A stretch of DNA of 64,000 nt from Immersiella caudata (lineage: Eukaryota; Ascomycota; Sordariomycetes; Sordariales; Lasiosphaeriaceae): assembly GCA_030512335.1 (NCBI GenBank), contig JAULSU010000002.1, positions 558,001-622,000 on the forward strand, written 5' to 3'. The notes below the pieces were generated by a model. That model ran no database searches, had not been told where the DNA came from, and saw nothing but the letters and a program-made list of their open reading frames with translations. This document shows positions 1 through 10,600 of this stretch, piece by piece; within the stretch, counting starts at the first letter, position 1, and every line of letters begins with the position of its first letter. Position numbers and translations under genes: made by a program.

Positions 1-381
1 ACGAGAAGTACTCATCGGAAGGCCTTTTATGATCGAAATCCTACCAAACCATATGATAAATCTACGGCCAGTCTAATGCTAGGTCCAAGTGGCCATGTCA
101 AACACATAATCTTCGTGCAACATGGCGGACGACGACCGCTTCTGCGAGCCCGTCATGACTGCCTCCCCTGAGCCAAATCCCTCCTCTAACCATTATCGGC
201 TATGGTGCTGATGCAGTTATTAACCATGTATGGTTCCCCAACGCCCCGAAAGTCAGCCTCTATAATTTCATGTTAACTGTTTCCTCAATATACGCCCCCG
301 TTCATCACAACCCGATGACTAAGGACTTTTCCTGCCTCTCCCATATGTTCCTTGATGCCAATTTCAGCAATTTCCAGTTAT
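1..381. other. Intergenic, 3' flank of the channel gene
   Basis: No coding region, RNA gene or repeat is recognised here. It lies downstream of the minus-strand channel gene and presumably holds its 3' UTR and polyadenylation region. Confidence 0.5.
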
Positions 382-3184
382 TTACCTCGGTCCGGGGGCA
401 GTAGACCCAGGAGCGCCGCCACCAGGCTGACCACCAGGCTGGTTCACACTGGCGCCGCGAGGCCGGGCACCAATAATGCCACTAGCCGGAGGCGCACTCT
501 GGGGAGGGTGCTGTTGTCCCTGCACAGCGAGATTGCCCTGTTGAGGATAAACAGGCTGGGGAACGGGCGGGACTGCGTATGTACCCTGGTTCAGGCTAGC
601 AGTCTGGGCGGCATAGGCCGCACCGGCATATTGAGCCAGTGTCGGGCCCTGCATGCCGGCCTGTCGCTCGATGTCGAAAGAATTGGGGTTCCTGCTGCTT
701 CTGGGGCTGCCGGTCCGTGTCACCTGAACGCTCGGCATGCCGTCTCCAAAGGCCGAAGGGGGAAGTGTGTCGCCGGCCTTGCGGCGGCCACGTTGGGACT
801 CGCGAGCATGGGTGAAGTCTCTCCGAGCAGCCTCGACTTCGGTAGCGCGCTTGCGGTCGGCAGATGGATCACGACTGTTAAGCGTGTTCTCATAACCCCA
901 ATCCTCAAGTGCTTCCATCACAGGATCTGTCGCGTTGAGATGATCTGCCGCACGCTGTTCCTCCTTAACAGCAGCGTCGCCAGCAGTACCCTCGGCCAGC
1001 TGGTTTGCGAGCTTCTTCTCCTCCTTCTCTTTCTCGCTCGCTTCACGAGCCTTAATAGCAAACTCATCTGTGACGGCCACGGCGTAAGTCGGGTTCTTAG
1101 GTCCTCCAAGGGCATCGCTACCGCCACCAGGGCCATTGATAGGAACCCGCTTGAGTGCCAGCGTGAGAGCACACATGAACTTGGACCGGCGGGTAGCACG
1201 AACCACCTCGTTATGCCAGTTGGACTTGTGCTTGATCGCAACCTTAAGCGTCAACTTATCCAAGTCGCCGACACCGCCAACACTGATAGCGATGTCGGGC
1301 TGGAAGTCGCGGCTGTTTTCAGGAGACCGCACGAATTTCTCCATCTCCATGCGAAGGAGCTCAATGTCCTCGAAGGACGTGTCGAAGGACACGCTGACAT
1401 CGATGACTTCCTTCATGGCCTTGCTTCGTGTGACGTTTTCGATCCACAAGTTGTTCAGTTGGATATTGGGAACCTGAACAATCTGCATCTTGTCGATCCG
1501 AGTGAAGACGGTATATAGCAGGGATATCTTCTCCACCACCATCTGGATCTTCTCCGGACCTTGGATATCGACACGATCGCCCACGTCGAAGGGATGCTTG
1601 ACGAACAGGAAGATGCAGGAACCCAGAAACTCTTGCGTCGTGACAGCGAAGACGAAAGACAAGGAAAGAAGCGTGGTGCCAGCAGTAGTAAGCGTGGCGA
1701 TGAAACTGCTCTGGAAGACGGCCACTGCAACAACGTTAGCGCCAATACAAACATCACGGGAAAAGAGGAGACCTACAGAAGATGATGATCACGATGATGA
1801 GAACCACGAAGAGGAGAACCTTATCGAAGACGGTCAAGGCTTGGCTGATATCCTTCATGCTGCTCGCAATCGCCTTCCTCTCCTTTCCGATGTCCGTCAC
1901 CTTGCGAATCATCTCTTCCAAGCTAATGTCACCGTTCTCATCGGCGTCAATAGCGCGAAAGCACTCTTCTGCCTCCTCGCGGTGCGCAGGCCCCATGACT
2001 TCCACAAAGTCGTCGAGTGACAGGGTGTCGTTACCTTCTACCACAAACGACATCCAAATGCGGCGAGCCAGGGCTTCTGAACTGTGGAGTTTCTCGAGCG
2101 CCTCAACCACGATAGAGTGGGCAGAGTGGGGGTTGAAAACCTGCTTTCCGGTGATCTCCGAGGCGATGTTTCCGAAGACAGATGTAATCTTGTCGCCCAA
2201 GCGGCCAACGTCGCTGACTAGCTTCATCGGGGTGGCCGAGCCCCCCTTCTTGGTCTTCTTTCCACCAGCAAGCATCACGTCGATACTATCGTTGATGATG
2301 TAATCTTCATCGGAAAACTCGGGGCAGTACATCGGGAAGAGCGTGCGAGAGGCATCGTACATCAGCCCCAGCAGAGCGATCTCATGTTTGGAATCTTTGA
2401 TCCGGTTGGCAAACGACCGCTGGTGGTACGAAATACTGATGAGCTGAACAAGCGCCTTCTCTCCCATGAGGACTGCCGACGACAGAAACAGCGATAACAA
2501 TATCCTCTTGATAGTGTCGATCCAGTTCAGGGAGTCGTCCGTGAACATGAACTTGAAGGCGAGCCAAGACGCAAGGCCCCAAAAGAACAGCGACAGCGGA
2601 ATCTCGAGAGCGCGAAGAACTGTGGCGTACTTCCTGGTTCCCGCGCTGATGACGCCGCAGAAGAACATAAAGATTGGAGGAAGCAGGTGAGCGACGAGCT
2701 TCCCGACCCATAGAGAAAGCCACGATATCTCGATCCATACGAACAACCAGAAGAGACTGGAATCGCCGCCGAGCTTGACCCTATCCTTGTTCATGTCGCC
2801 AGTGAAGGGGAGAATGACCAGCGGAATAGCTAGAAGGATGGCGATGGGAACGACATAAACCAAATACCTGGTGACGACTGAGAAGCTGATAATCTTGTTG
2901 TAGAACCGGCCCATGGCGTTGAGGGAGGTTTCTTGGCTCAAAGATGAGTCGGAGCGGCCGATTCCCTTGGCGCGTCTGCGGCCAGCAAAACCGGCTCTCT
3001 CGAACATGTCTGTTTTTTCGTCTGCCGTCTCCATGGATTGGATTGTCTGTTCTACCCTTCGGGCGCCCGAGGAGCTCGCATTGCTTGCGACTTGGCGGAG
3101 AGGAATGTCCTGCATGTCGGCGGTGTTGGAGTTTATAGGCATGAAACCCAAGTTCCTCGGCGAGCGCGGCGACCGTAACGCCAT
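382..3184 (-). CDS. EF-hand MscS-type mechanosensitive ion channel
   Basis: Membrane channel of the MscS superfamily, related in layout to fission yeast Msy1/Msy2, which gate calcium during hypo-osmotic shock (family knowledge). Two exons, 3184..1777 and 1724..382, give 916 residues; the 52-nt intron has a GCTAAC branch point and TTGCAG acceptor. Several hydrophobic segments lie at roughly residues 95-250. One canonical EF-hand loop (DADENGDISLEE) spans residues 413-424, just before the pore-lining helix. The joint reads IIFLAVFQSSF and leads into the MscS beta domain signature HPFDVGDRV. The last 150 or so residues are Pro/Gln/Gly-rich and probably disordered. Membrane location (ER or plasma) is inferred. 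The start is the first ATG of this frame, but a second open frame upstream (to about 3315) leaves the true N-terminus uncertain. Confidence 0.9.
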
Positions 3185-5384
3185 TTAGTACGGTCGCGGA
3201 ACGCGGTCGAGACTGCACTTCGCGCGCTGGCGGTGATGTAATGGGCGTCTTGCGAGGAATGTGGGGTGTGGTGATCTCGTGGATTCGAAACGGGTTGTCT
3301 GGAGGACAGAGACAAGCGGGATCAAGTCCTGCTTGACACTGCGGTAAAGATCGTCTTAAAACTCCTCCTCTTCAGTATCTCGCGACTGAATGCGCTGAGA
3401 GGGGTCGGATGAGGAGCTGCGTAACGTATTCGCTAAACTGTGGAAAAAGAGCGGATGGCACAAAGGCGCGGTAGTCCAGATACCGCTCGATCTGGTGGCG
3501 CTTCGTACGCGGTAACGTTGAACGAGAGATGCAAAGAGAGTGGGAGAGTGAGAGTAGGGAAAGGGAGGATAAGGAACGATTGGTGATATCACATTAGGAC
3601 ATGAAGAGGGAGAGAAAGTTGTCAACAAGGTCTAGAAGAGGCGGAGACACCTCGATGGGGTTGTCAATCGCAACCTCAAAATTCCTCGGGGGCTCCATCG
3701 AAAAAGGGTCCTCATCCCGGTGCCGGTTTACGGTTTGTCAATCGCTGGCGCCTCCCCGGTCGCTTCCAGTTCCACATCCAGCGCCGGCGGGTCGGCTAAG
3801 TGCAGCCAGAAGCCGGCCATTGGATCCAGAGCAGCAGTTTACGGACGACAAGCGCACGAAAAGTCGAGCTAGCGCAGGGACGATCAATGTGAAGCGGGGC
3901 GGGCGACGTCTTCTCCCTGTTTCAGATCTTGAGGTGCCCCTCCTCCCATCCGCTGGTCTTCCATTCAACTGCACTTTGGATCCGGAGAATCCACTTGCGA
4001 TGGCGAGTCTCTGGAGACAGCTACGCCCATCGGCTTTACACAAGAAATTTGGCATCGAGGCGCACACTGTTGGCGATCACGGCGATTGGCACGAGATGCG
4101 AAGCGACGAGCAGGCCCCACAAGTTGGCGTATCGTGCTCGATGATCGACAAAAACTGCCCCTGAGCCTTGCTTTTCAACTGCCCACCGTGCGACTCCAAC
4201 AACAAAGCGTCTTCCAACTCCACCGTCCGAATATTGAGTCATGAAAATCGACACGCCATGGAGACATCTCCAGCGGGCACCCAATGGGAAGCTGCAAAAC
4301 ATGTGAGCCGTGGCGCAGGAGGTGGGTGAGGTCACTGCTTTGCTGATCTTGAAACAAATTCTGCGATCGGATCAACCAATCGCGTCACACCACAGGCGGC
4401 AAGGACGTTGCGAAGAGGGACAAACGGCGCCCGCACTGCTTTCTATTGTCTCCCATAACACCACGGTTGATGGGAAATGTTGGGCCACCACAAGCCATCT
4501 GACTATCTATTACACTACTACGCATCGATGACAGCTAACGTCGCCAGCGGTAGTCTCTTGCCTTCGTTGGCGTCATGTCACCGAGTCGGGACCAGCCGTC
4601 TTGGCGTAGGCCAGGAACGATACAATCCAATTACAGTTTTTATTGTTAGCCTAATACTTCTTGGCGCCACTGTAGCATTCCCCTCGACACGCCTTGGGAG
4701 ATCTCTTGTAGAGGTAAAGCAGATAATTTGATGCCCTGGCTGTTGAAACAGAGCTATGGTAAATGCTTTTTATGGCCAATCTGATTTGCTGGAAGGCCCT
4801 GCCTGATCTCCGCGTAGCTATCGAGCTAACAAAAAAGACCAGTGCTGGAGTGTAAGCATCCTGACGGCGCGATATTAATGAGGGTGTGCGGCCAAGCACC
4901 TGGAATTCCGCTCGAGGCCTGGGTACAGGCTGTGTAACACATGAAGGATGTTTCAAGAAGCCTCTCAGTCCGGGTCGGAACCCTATGTTGGGATGATGCC
5001 AAGCGTAACTGAACCCTTTTTTCGAAGAGAAGATGTATATGGAATCTTGGCAGTGGCTGCTTCATCAATCTGCAACTCGAGGAATTCGGCGCAGGAAAGA
5101 TATCAGCATCGCAGTCAAATTTTGGCATCAAAATCATCAAGTTGACACTGTAGAGATTGTGTGCTAGTTGGTAACCACAGGTAGCACAACCGTTGAGGGG
5201 CAACAACGTGGTGGTCTGACCTAACGTTGATCGTGCGTGCCATCGCGGGGTAAAAATGTCAGGGGACGCAGAAGCTGGTCATAGCTCCGTTGCATCGCGA
5301 AATTTCCAGCTTGAAGCCATCCGACCCAACGCGTGCTCTCAATTAAAAGGGCACGACTGAAGTCAGTGCCATATTTCGTTCTCG
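3185..5384. other. Divergent intergenic region, no gene seen
   Basis: This 2.2-kb stretch separates the minus-strand channel gene from the plus-strand SerRS gene and should hold both promoters. The open frames present, including one of 187 codons at 3601-4164, have no recognisable domain or splice-consistent extension. No tRNA or repeat was recognised. Confidence 0.45.
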
Positions 5385-7022
5385 ATGAGGCTGTCAGGGA
5401 TCTACGGCAGGTCGCTGGCCCGATGTGTCCTGGTCAGGAGAGGCGCTTGCGTGCAATTCCCAACCTTTGCGGCGACGCGGCCACGACCCTGTCGACCGAC
5501 CCCGAGACAACAGCTCCAGACACCACCTTCCACCGCATCATACCACAACTCACCGCGACTGCAAAACCCGGCTTCCACAGACGAACCTGCACAGCAGCCC
5601 GCATTGACATCTCGACCCAGCATAGCACCCAAGCCAGCGATCGACATCAAACACATCCGCCAGAGCCCCGACCTCTACGCCCAAAACTGCCGCGAGCGAA
5701 ACTACCCCGCCGCGGCCACCTATCCAGCACGCATCAACGAGCTCTTTGCGCAATGGAAGGGCAAGCAACTCGAAGGGAAAAATCTGCGCTCGCGGCGCGC
5801 CCATCTCAAGGGGCTTCTCGCCAACCCCGCGTCGAGCCTCGCTGACGCCAACGATGCGGACGACACCCCTGTCCCGCGAGACCAGCTCATCGAGGAGGGG
5901 CGCACCATAAAGGCTACCCTATCCAAGATCGAGGAGGTCGAGGCACAACTGGAAGCTGAGATGGAAGCCCTAGCTCTTGCGCTCCCCAATCTCACAAGTG
6001 AAGAGACCCCCCGCGGCACCGAGCCCCGTGTCCTCAGTTACATCAATGACCACCCGGAGCCGGAACCCGCGTTGTCAGACCGCGTATGGCGCTCCCACGT
6101 CCACGTCGGGTCAGAGCTCAAGATCCTCGACTTCGCCTCCGCCGGTAAAGCCTCCGGCTGGGGCTGGTACTACCTCCTCGACGAGGCCGCCCAGCTCGAA
6201 CAAGCCCTCATCAGCTACGCCCTCACCGCCGCCACCCGCTCCGGCTGGCGGCAAGTCAGCCCCCCCAGCATAATCTACAGCCACATCGCCTCCGCCTCCG
6301 GCTTCCAACCGCGCGACGAAAACGGCGAAACCCAAATCTACACCATCGCCCAGGACGCCGCCGACGCCACCCGCAGAAGACCCGAGCTCGCCCTCGCCGG
6401 AACAGCCGAGATCCCCCTCGCCGGCATGCGCGTCGACACCACCCTCGAAGAGGGCTCCCTCCCCAAAAAGCACGTCGCCGTCTCCCGCTGCTACCGCGCC
6501 GAAGCCGGCGCCCGCGGCGTCGACACCAAGGGCCTCTATCGCGTGCACGAATTCACAAAGGTCGAACTCTTTGCCTGGACGGAACCCGACCCTGATGCAA
6601 CGCAGGATCTCTTCGACGAATTGCTCGATCTCCAGACGGAAATCCTCGGCTCGCTAGGCCTCCACTGCCGCATCCTCGAGATGCCCACCGCCGATCTGGG
6701 CGCCTCGGCCACGCGAAAGTGCGACATCGAGGCGTTTTTCCCCTCCCGGCGGGAGCGTAACGACGGCTGGGGAGAAGTCACCAGCGCGAGCATCTGCACC
6801 GATTACCAGACGCGACGGCTCGCAACTCGCGCGAGGCTAGACGGGAAGGTGGTTTACCCCTGGACGGTCAACGGGACGGCAATGGCCGTGCCACGGGTGC
6901 TGGCTGCAATTTTGGAGAATGGGTGGGATGAGAATGAGAAATCGGTTACGATTCCCCAGGTGCTGCGCCCGTGGATGGATGGGAGGGAGAAGATTGGGCC
7001 TAGACATCATGCGGAGGATTGA
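5385..7022 (+). CDS. DIA4: Seryl-tRNA synthetase, mitochondrial type
   Basis: Class II aminoacyl-tRNA synthetase that charges tRNA-Ser with serine. It is a single exon of 545 residues. The first 60 or so residues are rich in Arg/Ser/Pro with almost no acidic residues, which fits a mitochondrial targeting presequence; this and the divergent sequence point to the organellar rather than the cytosolic enzyme. A helical tRNA-binding arm covers about residues 85-205. Class II motif 2 begins CYRAEAG at residue 369 and runs through FTKVELF. Motif 3 is NGTAMAVPR at 496-504. The TAEIPLAG serine-pocket signature precedes motif 2. The yeast homologue is DIA4. Base use is strongly C-ending in codon position three. 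The start is the first ATG and gives a complete presequence. Confidence 0.93.
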   Translation: MRLSGIYGRSLARCVLVRRGACVQFPTFAATRPRPCRPTPRQQLQTPPSTASYHNSPRLQNPASTDEPAQQPALTSRPSIAPKPAIDIKHIRQSPDLYAQNCRERNYPAAATYPARINELFAQWKGKQLEGKNLRSRRAHLKGLLANPASSLADANDADDTPVPRDQLIEEGRTIKATLSKIEEVEAQLEAEMEALALALPNLTSEETPRGTEPRVLSYINDHPEPEPALSDRVWRSHVHVGSELKILDFASAGKASGWGWYYLLDEAAQLEQALISYALTAATRSGWRQVSPPSIIYSHIASASGFQPRDENGETQIYTIAQDAADATRRRPELALAGTAEIPLAGMRVDTTLEEGSLPKKHVAVSRCYRAEAGARGVDTKGLYRVHEFTKVELFAWTEPDPDATQDLFDELLDLQTEILGSLGLHCRILEMPTADLGASATRKCDIEAFFPSRRERNDGWGEVTSASICTDYQTRRLATRARLDGKVVYPWTVNGTAMAVPRVLAAILENGWDENEKSVTIPQVLRPWMDGREKIGPRHHAED

Positions 7023-7616
7023 AAAGGGGTATCAAAGTGAGATCATGTAGACTCCGTAATGAGGTGTGAAGATATGTGTGTCATCGTGTACTATGATGTT
7101 AGAATAATATTGTATTATTGCCTTGCCAGGGTACATCTGCACAACTCCGACGTGTGAAACGCTGCCAATTAGTACCAACTCCAGAAATTTAGCAATAAAG
7201 GGCTTCGTCGTCGAGTACGTCATGTTCTCAGACCACATGACGGGTTCGACGCCCCTATACAGCTAGTGAAGGCTCATATCGACAGAATCACATTGATGAT
7301 ATCGAAGTGGAACAGGATGTGTAGTGTCAATGATGACATGTAGAATAACTACAAAAGTTCTAGACAACAATAAACTCATTCAGCGTCATCATCCTCCACG
7401 AACTGTGGTGTACCCCAATAACTCCGACATGTGGCTATCCCCCATTCCGAAACCATTATGAGATATACGGCAACGCTATCAACAGAAAGGAAAGAGAAAG
7501 TTGGGTGATGTAAGTCATTCTTCTCGCGAATCACCCATTTTTCTCATGGAGGTATCAAAAAGAGACTTAAGCTTTTTCAACCCACTCGCCGGCACCATCT
7601 CGACTGAGGGATACAC
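7023..7616. other. Convergent intergenic region
   Basis: Somewhat AT-richer DNA between the 3' ends of the SerRS gene and the coiled-coil gene. No gene is seen. A GGTTCGAC string near 7243 resembles a tRNA T-loop but lacks a pairing stem and the other arms. Confidence 0.5.
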
Positions 7617-10600
7617 CTAGTTCTCCGCCCCGACAGCTGTGCTCGCAGCACTTTCCGTACCGACCACGCTCTCCGTCCAGTCGCTTGCAGCGTCATCAAC
7701 ATCATCTTCCTCTCCAGAATAGTCGCCACTCTCTGCGTAGCTCCCCGTGCTGGTGATCACGGTTGTACCCCTGCTTGACCGCCGAAGCGTCTCGCTCTCA
7801 CTGATCTCGTCCATTCTATCGCCATCCAGGTCGAGGGTATCGTAGTCATTGATAGGATCATCGTTGAGGCGATCGTCCGCGGGCTCGTTGACAGGGCTGC
7901 CGTGTGACCTGTCGCTGAAAATGGATTCCGCTCGAGATATTACGATGTCGACTGGTGGTGGGTCTTGGAACTCGTTTTCGGGCTCGGAATCATTGTCCTC
8001 GTCGCTTTCTTTGAGCTGGAGGTTCTCCTTGTCCTTTTCGAGGTCGCCGTATCCCTTGGCAGCCCTGTTCCCGCCGGCCCAGCTAGCTTTTCGGAGGCGG
8101 CCAGGGCCAACAGCGGTTCTAACGCTCTGGCTTCGCTTGATGCCTCCTGTTGGCGTGTTGTTGGTAATCTGGCTAAGGGAAAGAATGCGGCGCGAGGCAC
8201 CTGGTGGTGTTGGTGCATTCAGCTTGCTTTTGGCGGCCATGGCAATGTTGAAAGCGGTGCGAGACTTTGTGTCCTCGACGGGCGTGGGGCTTGATGGCTC
8301 ATCAGCAATCTTCTGAGATACAACGCGCTTCCTGCTCATGGATTCTCGGCCACCGGGCCTCTTCTGCTTGGCCATGAGCAGAACGCGGGAGTGGTCCATG
8401 ACGCCCTCGAGGATCCGGCGCTCAAGAGCCTCGGCCTTCGCCTCCATAAACTGGACGTCCTCGCGGCGGATATGCAGAGCTGTCTCAGTGGCCGACAGGT
8501 CTGCCGCAATGCGTGACTTCTTGGCAGCGAGGTCCGCATGCTCGCAGCGGAGGGTATCCAGGCTTTCCTTCAACCTCTGCTCCTCCTCCTTGAGACTAGT
8601 GAAGAACTCCTCCTTGATACGGTCTTGCTCCTCTCTCAGAGAAGCATTGACTTCCTTGAGACGCGTCTCTTCCTCCATCAAATTCGCCAAGAGCTCGATC
8701 TTCAGACGCTCATTCTCCTCTCTGAGAGTCGCCTTGATTTGCTCATGCTCTTGTCTCAAGATGTCATTAGCCTCCTTGAGGCGCTGCTCTTCCTCTTTGA
8801 GGCTTGAAACGAAGATCTCCCGGAGCTGTTCTTGCTCACTGCGGAGACTGGCATTCGCCTCCTTCAGAAGGAGCTCCTCCTCTCGCAGGTTGGCGAGGAA
8901 TGTGTCCTTCAAGGCTTGATGCTCTTCCCGAATGGCGTCATTGAGCTCGTTGAGGCGAGCTTGCTCCTCCCTCAACGACGAAAGGAAGGTTTCTTTGAGT
9001 TGGTCTTGTTCCTCCTTGATTGCAACATTCGTCTCCATCAGTCTTGCTTGCTCCTCTTTGAGGCTGGCCACGAAGGTCTCGCGAAGGAGGTCCTGCTCTG
9101 CCTTTAGGTCATCATTTGTTGATTTCAGGCGGGACTCTTCCTCCACGAGGTTTGCAAGGAATTGGTCCTTCATCTCCTGCTGCTCCGCCTTAAGTGTCAC
9201 GTGGATGCTCTCTTTCAGGCGAGCCTCTTCTTCCCTGAGGCTGGCAACAAGCGATTCGACTTGTTGCTTCTCCTCGAGGCGCCGCTCCAGCGCAACAATC
9301 GTGTCCTGAAGGGTCTTCTCACGATCTTCATGCTCATCCGCAATCCTTTGCGTTTGAGCTGCGACAAAAGCAGCAAGCTCTGCGGCGGTCTGCCGAACGA
9401 CGGCGTGAACGTCAGGAATCACACTCAGATGCTCGAATGCCTTGTCCGTGGCTTGGGTATGGGTGACAAGCTGGTCAAGCTTCTCGAGAACAATTGAGTC
9501 ATCGTACTTCTCGGGCGGTGGGAGGAGCGGGGGTTTCGCCTCTTCAATCTTGTCCTCGATTGCCAATGTTGAAACCTTGGTGTGCTCGTAATGCTGATTA
9601 ACAAGCAGCATCACATCTTGGATAGCCTCGAGGATCTTCGGCTCCGACTCAGTGAAGTGGCCATGCAGACCATCAACCTTGCCGACAACCTCCTGGAACT
9701 GCTCACGAGTGAGCTGGTGCTCGGCCTTGCCATCTACTTGGCTTTCTTCAGTCTTGTTGACGAGTTCCTCGACGCGCTCAAAGACGGTCTTTGAGGCCTC
9801 CTCCATCTTCTCAAGGGAGTCGGTGACGGTGGATCCAAGAGTATCTATCAGCAGCTTGAGCTCCTCTGCGATTGCCTTGGTACCGGCAACTGCAGCCTCC
9901 ATCTCGACATCGCGTTCTTCTCCCTTGGCGGCCCGTTCGTCTTGTACCAGCTGAAAGTCGTCGTACTTGGTGAACAGCTCACCGATACGCTCGTCGAACT
10001 TCGCAGTTAGCGTGTCGATTGTGACCTGGAACTTCTCGTCCGTTTCTAGCTTGGCACCGACGACACCAGCCCTGGAGTCCTCAAACTCAATCTTCATGGT
10101 ATCAAACATCTCTTTCAGATCGTCACTGACGTTGGCGTTCTTGCGGACCGCATCATTCATGGCGTGAATGATTCCGTTGATGGCGTCGATACCTTTGGCG
10201 CCATCTTCGAGCTTGTTCCGCATGACATCGCGGAACTCATCCAAGATAGACTTGACCTCAGTGACGCGCTCGCCTACGGTGGCCATTTCGGCTTGCCGAA
10301 CCTCCAGCGCTTTAGAGTCGCTTTCACTTCGCGCTTCAACCCGCTCACGGTAGTCTTTGAGCAGCGTTTCCATGCTGAGGACATCGTCCTTGGTTGCGAC
10401 AGTGTTAAGGTCGGATTTCAGAATCTGTTCGATCACGACCTTCGTATCGAGGCAGATAGCCTCAACAGCGTCAATGTCGGTCTTGGTGACACGTTCCGGA
10501 TCTTCGAGAGCCTTCTCGTGGCGCTCCTTCATCTCGTCAAAGGAAGAAATGATTTGCGTGACAAGAGATTCGACCATGGTGATATCCTCTTTGCGAGAGA

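Noticed and set aside
352..1518. 388-codon plus-strand frame opposite the channel gene
   Set aside because: It is antisense to the well-supported MscS exon, has no domain, and reflects the GC-rich codon bias of the opposite strand.
3601..4164. 187-codon plus-strand open frame in the intergenic region
   Set aside because: Basic, low-complexity translation with no recognisable domain, no splice-supported extension and no stable base composition bias; treated as chance.
7236..7260. tRNA-like T-loop string GGTTCGAC
   Set aside because: The flanking bases do not pair as a T-stem, and no D-arm, anticodon arm or acceptor stem can be drawn upstream.
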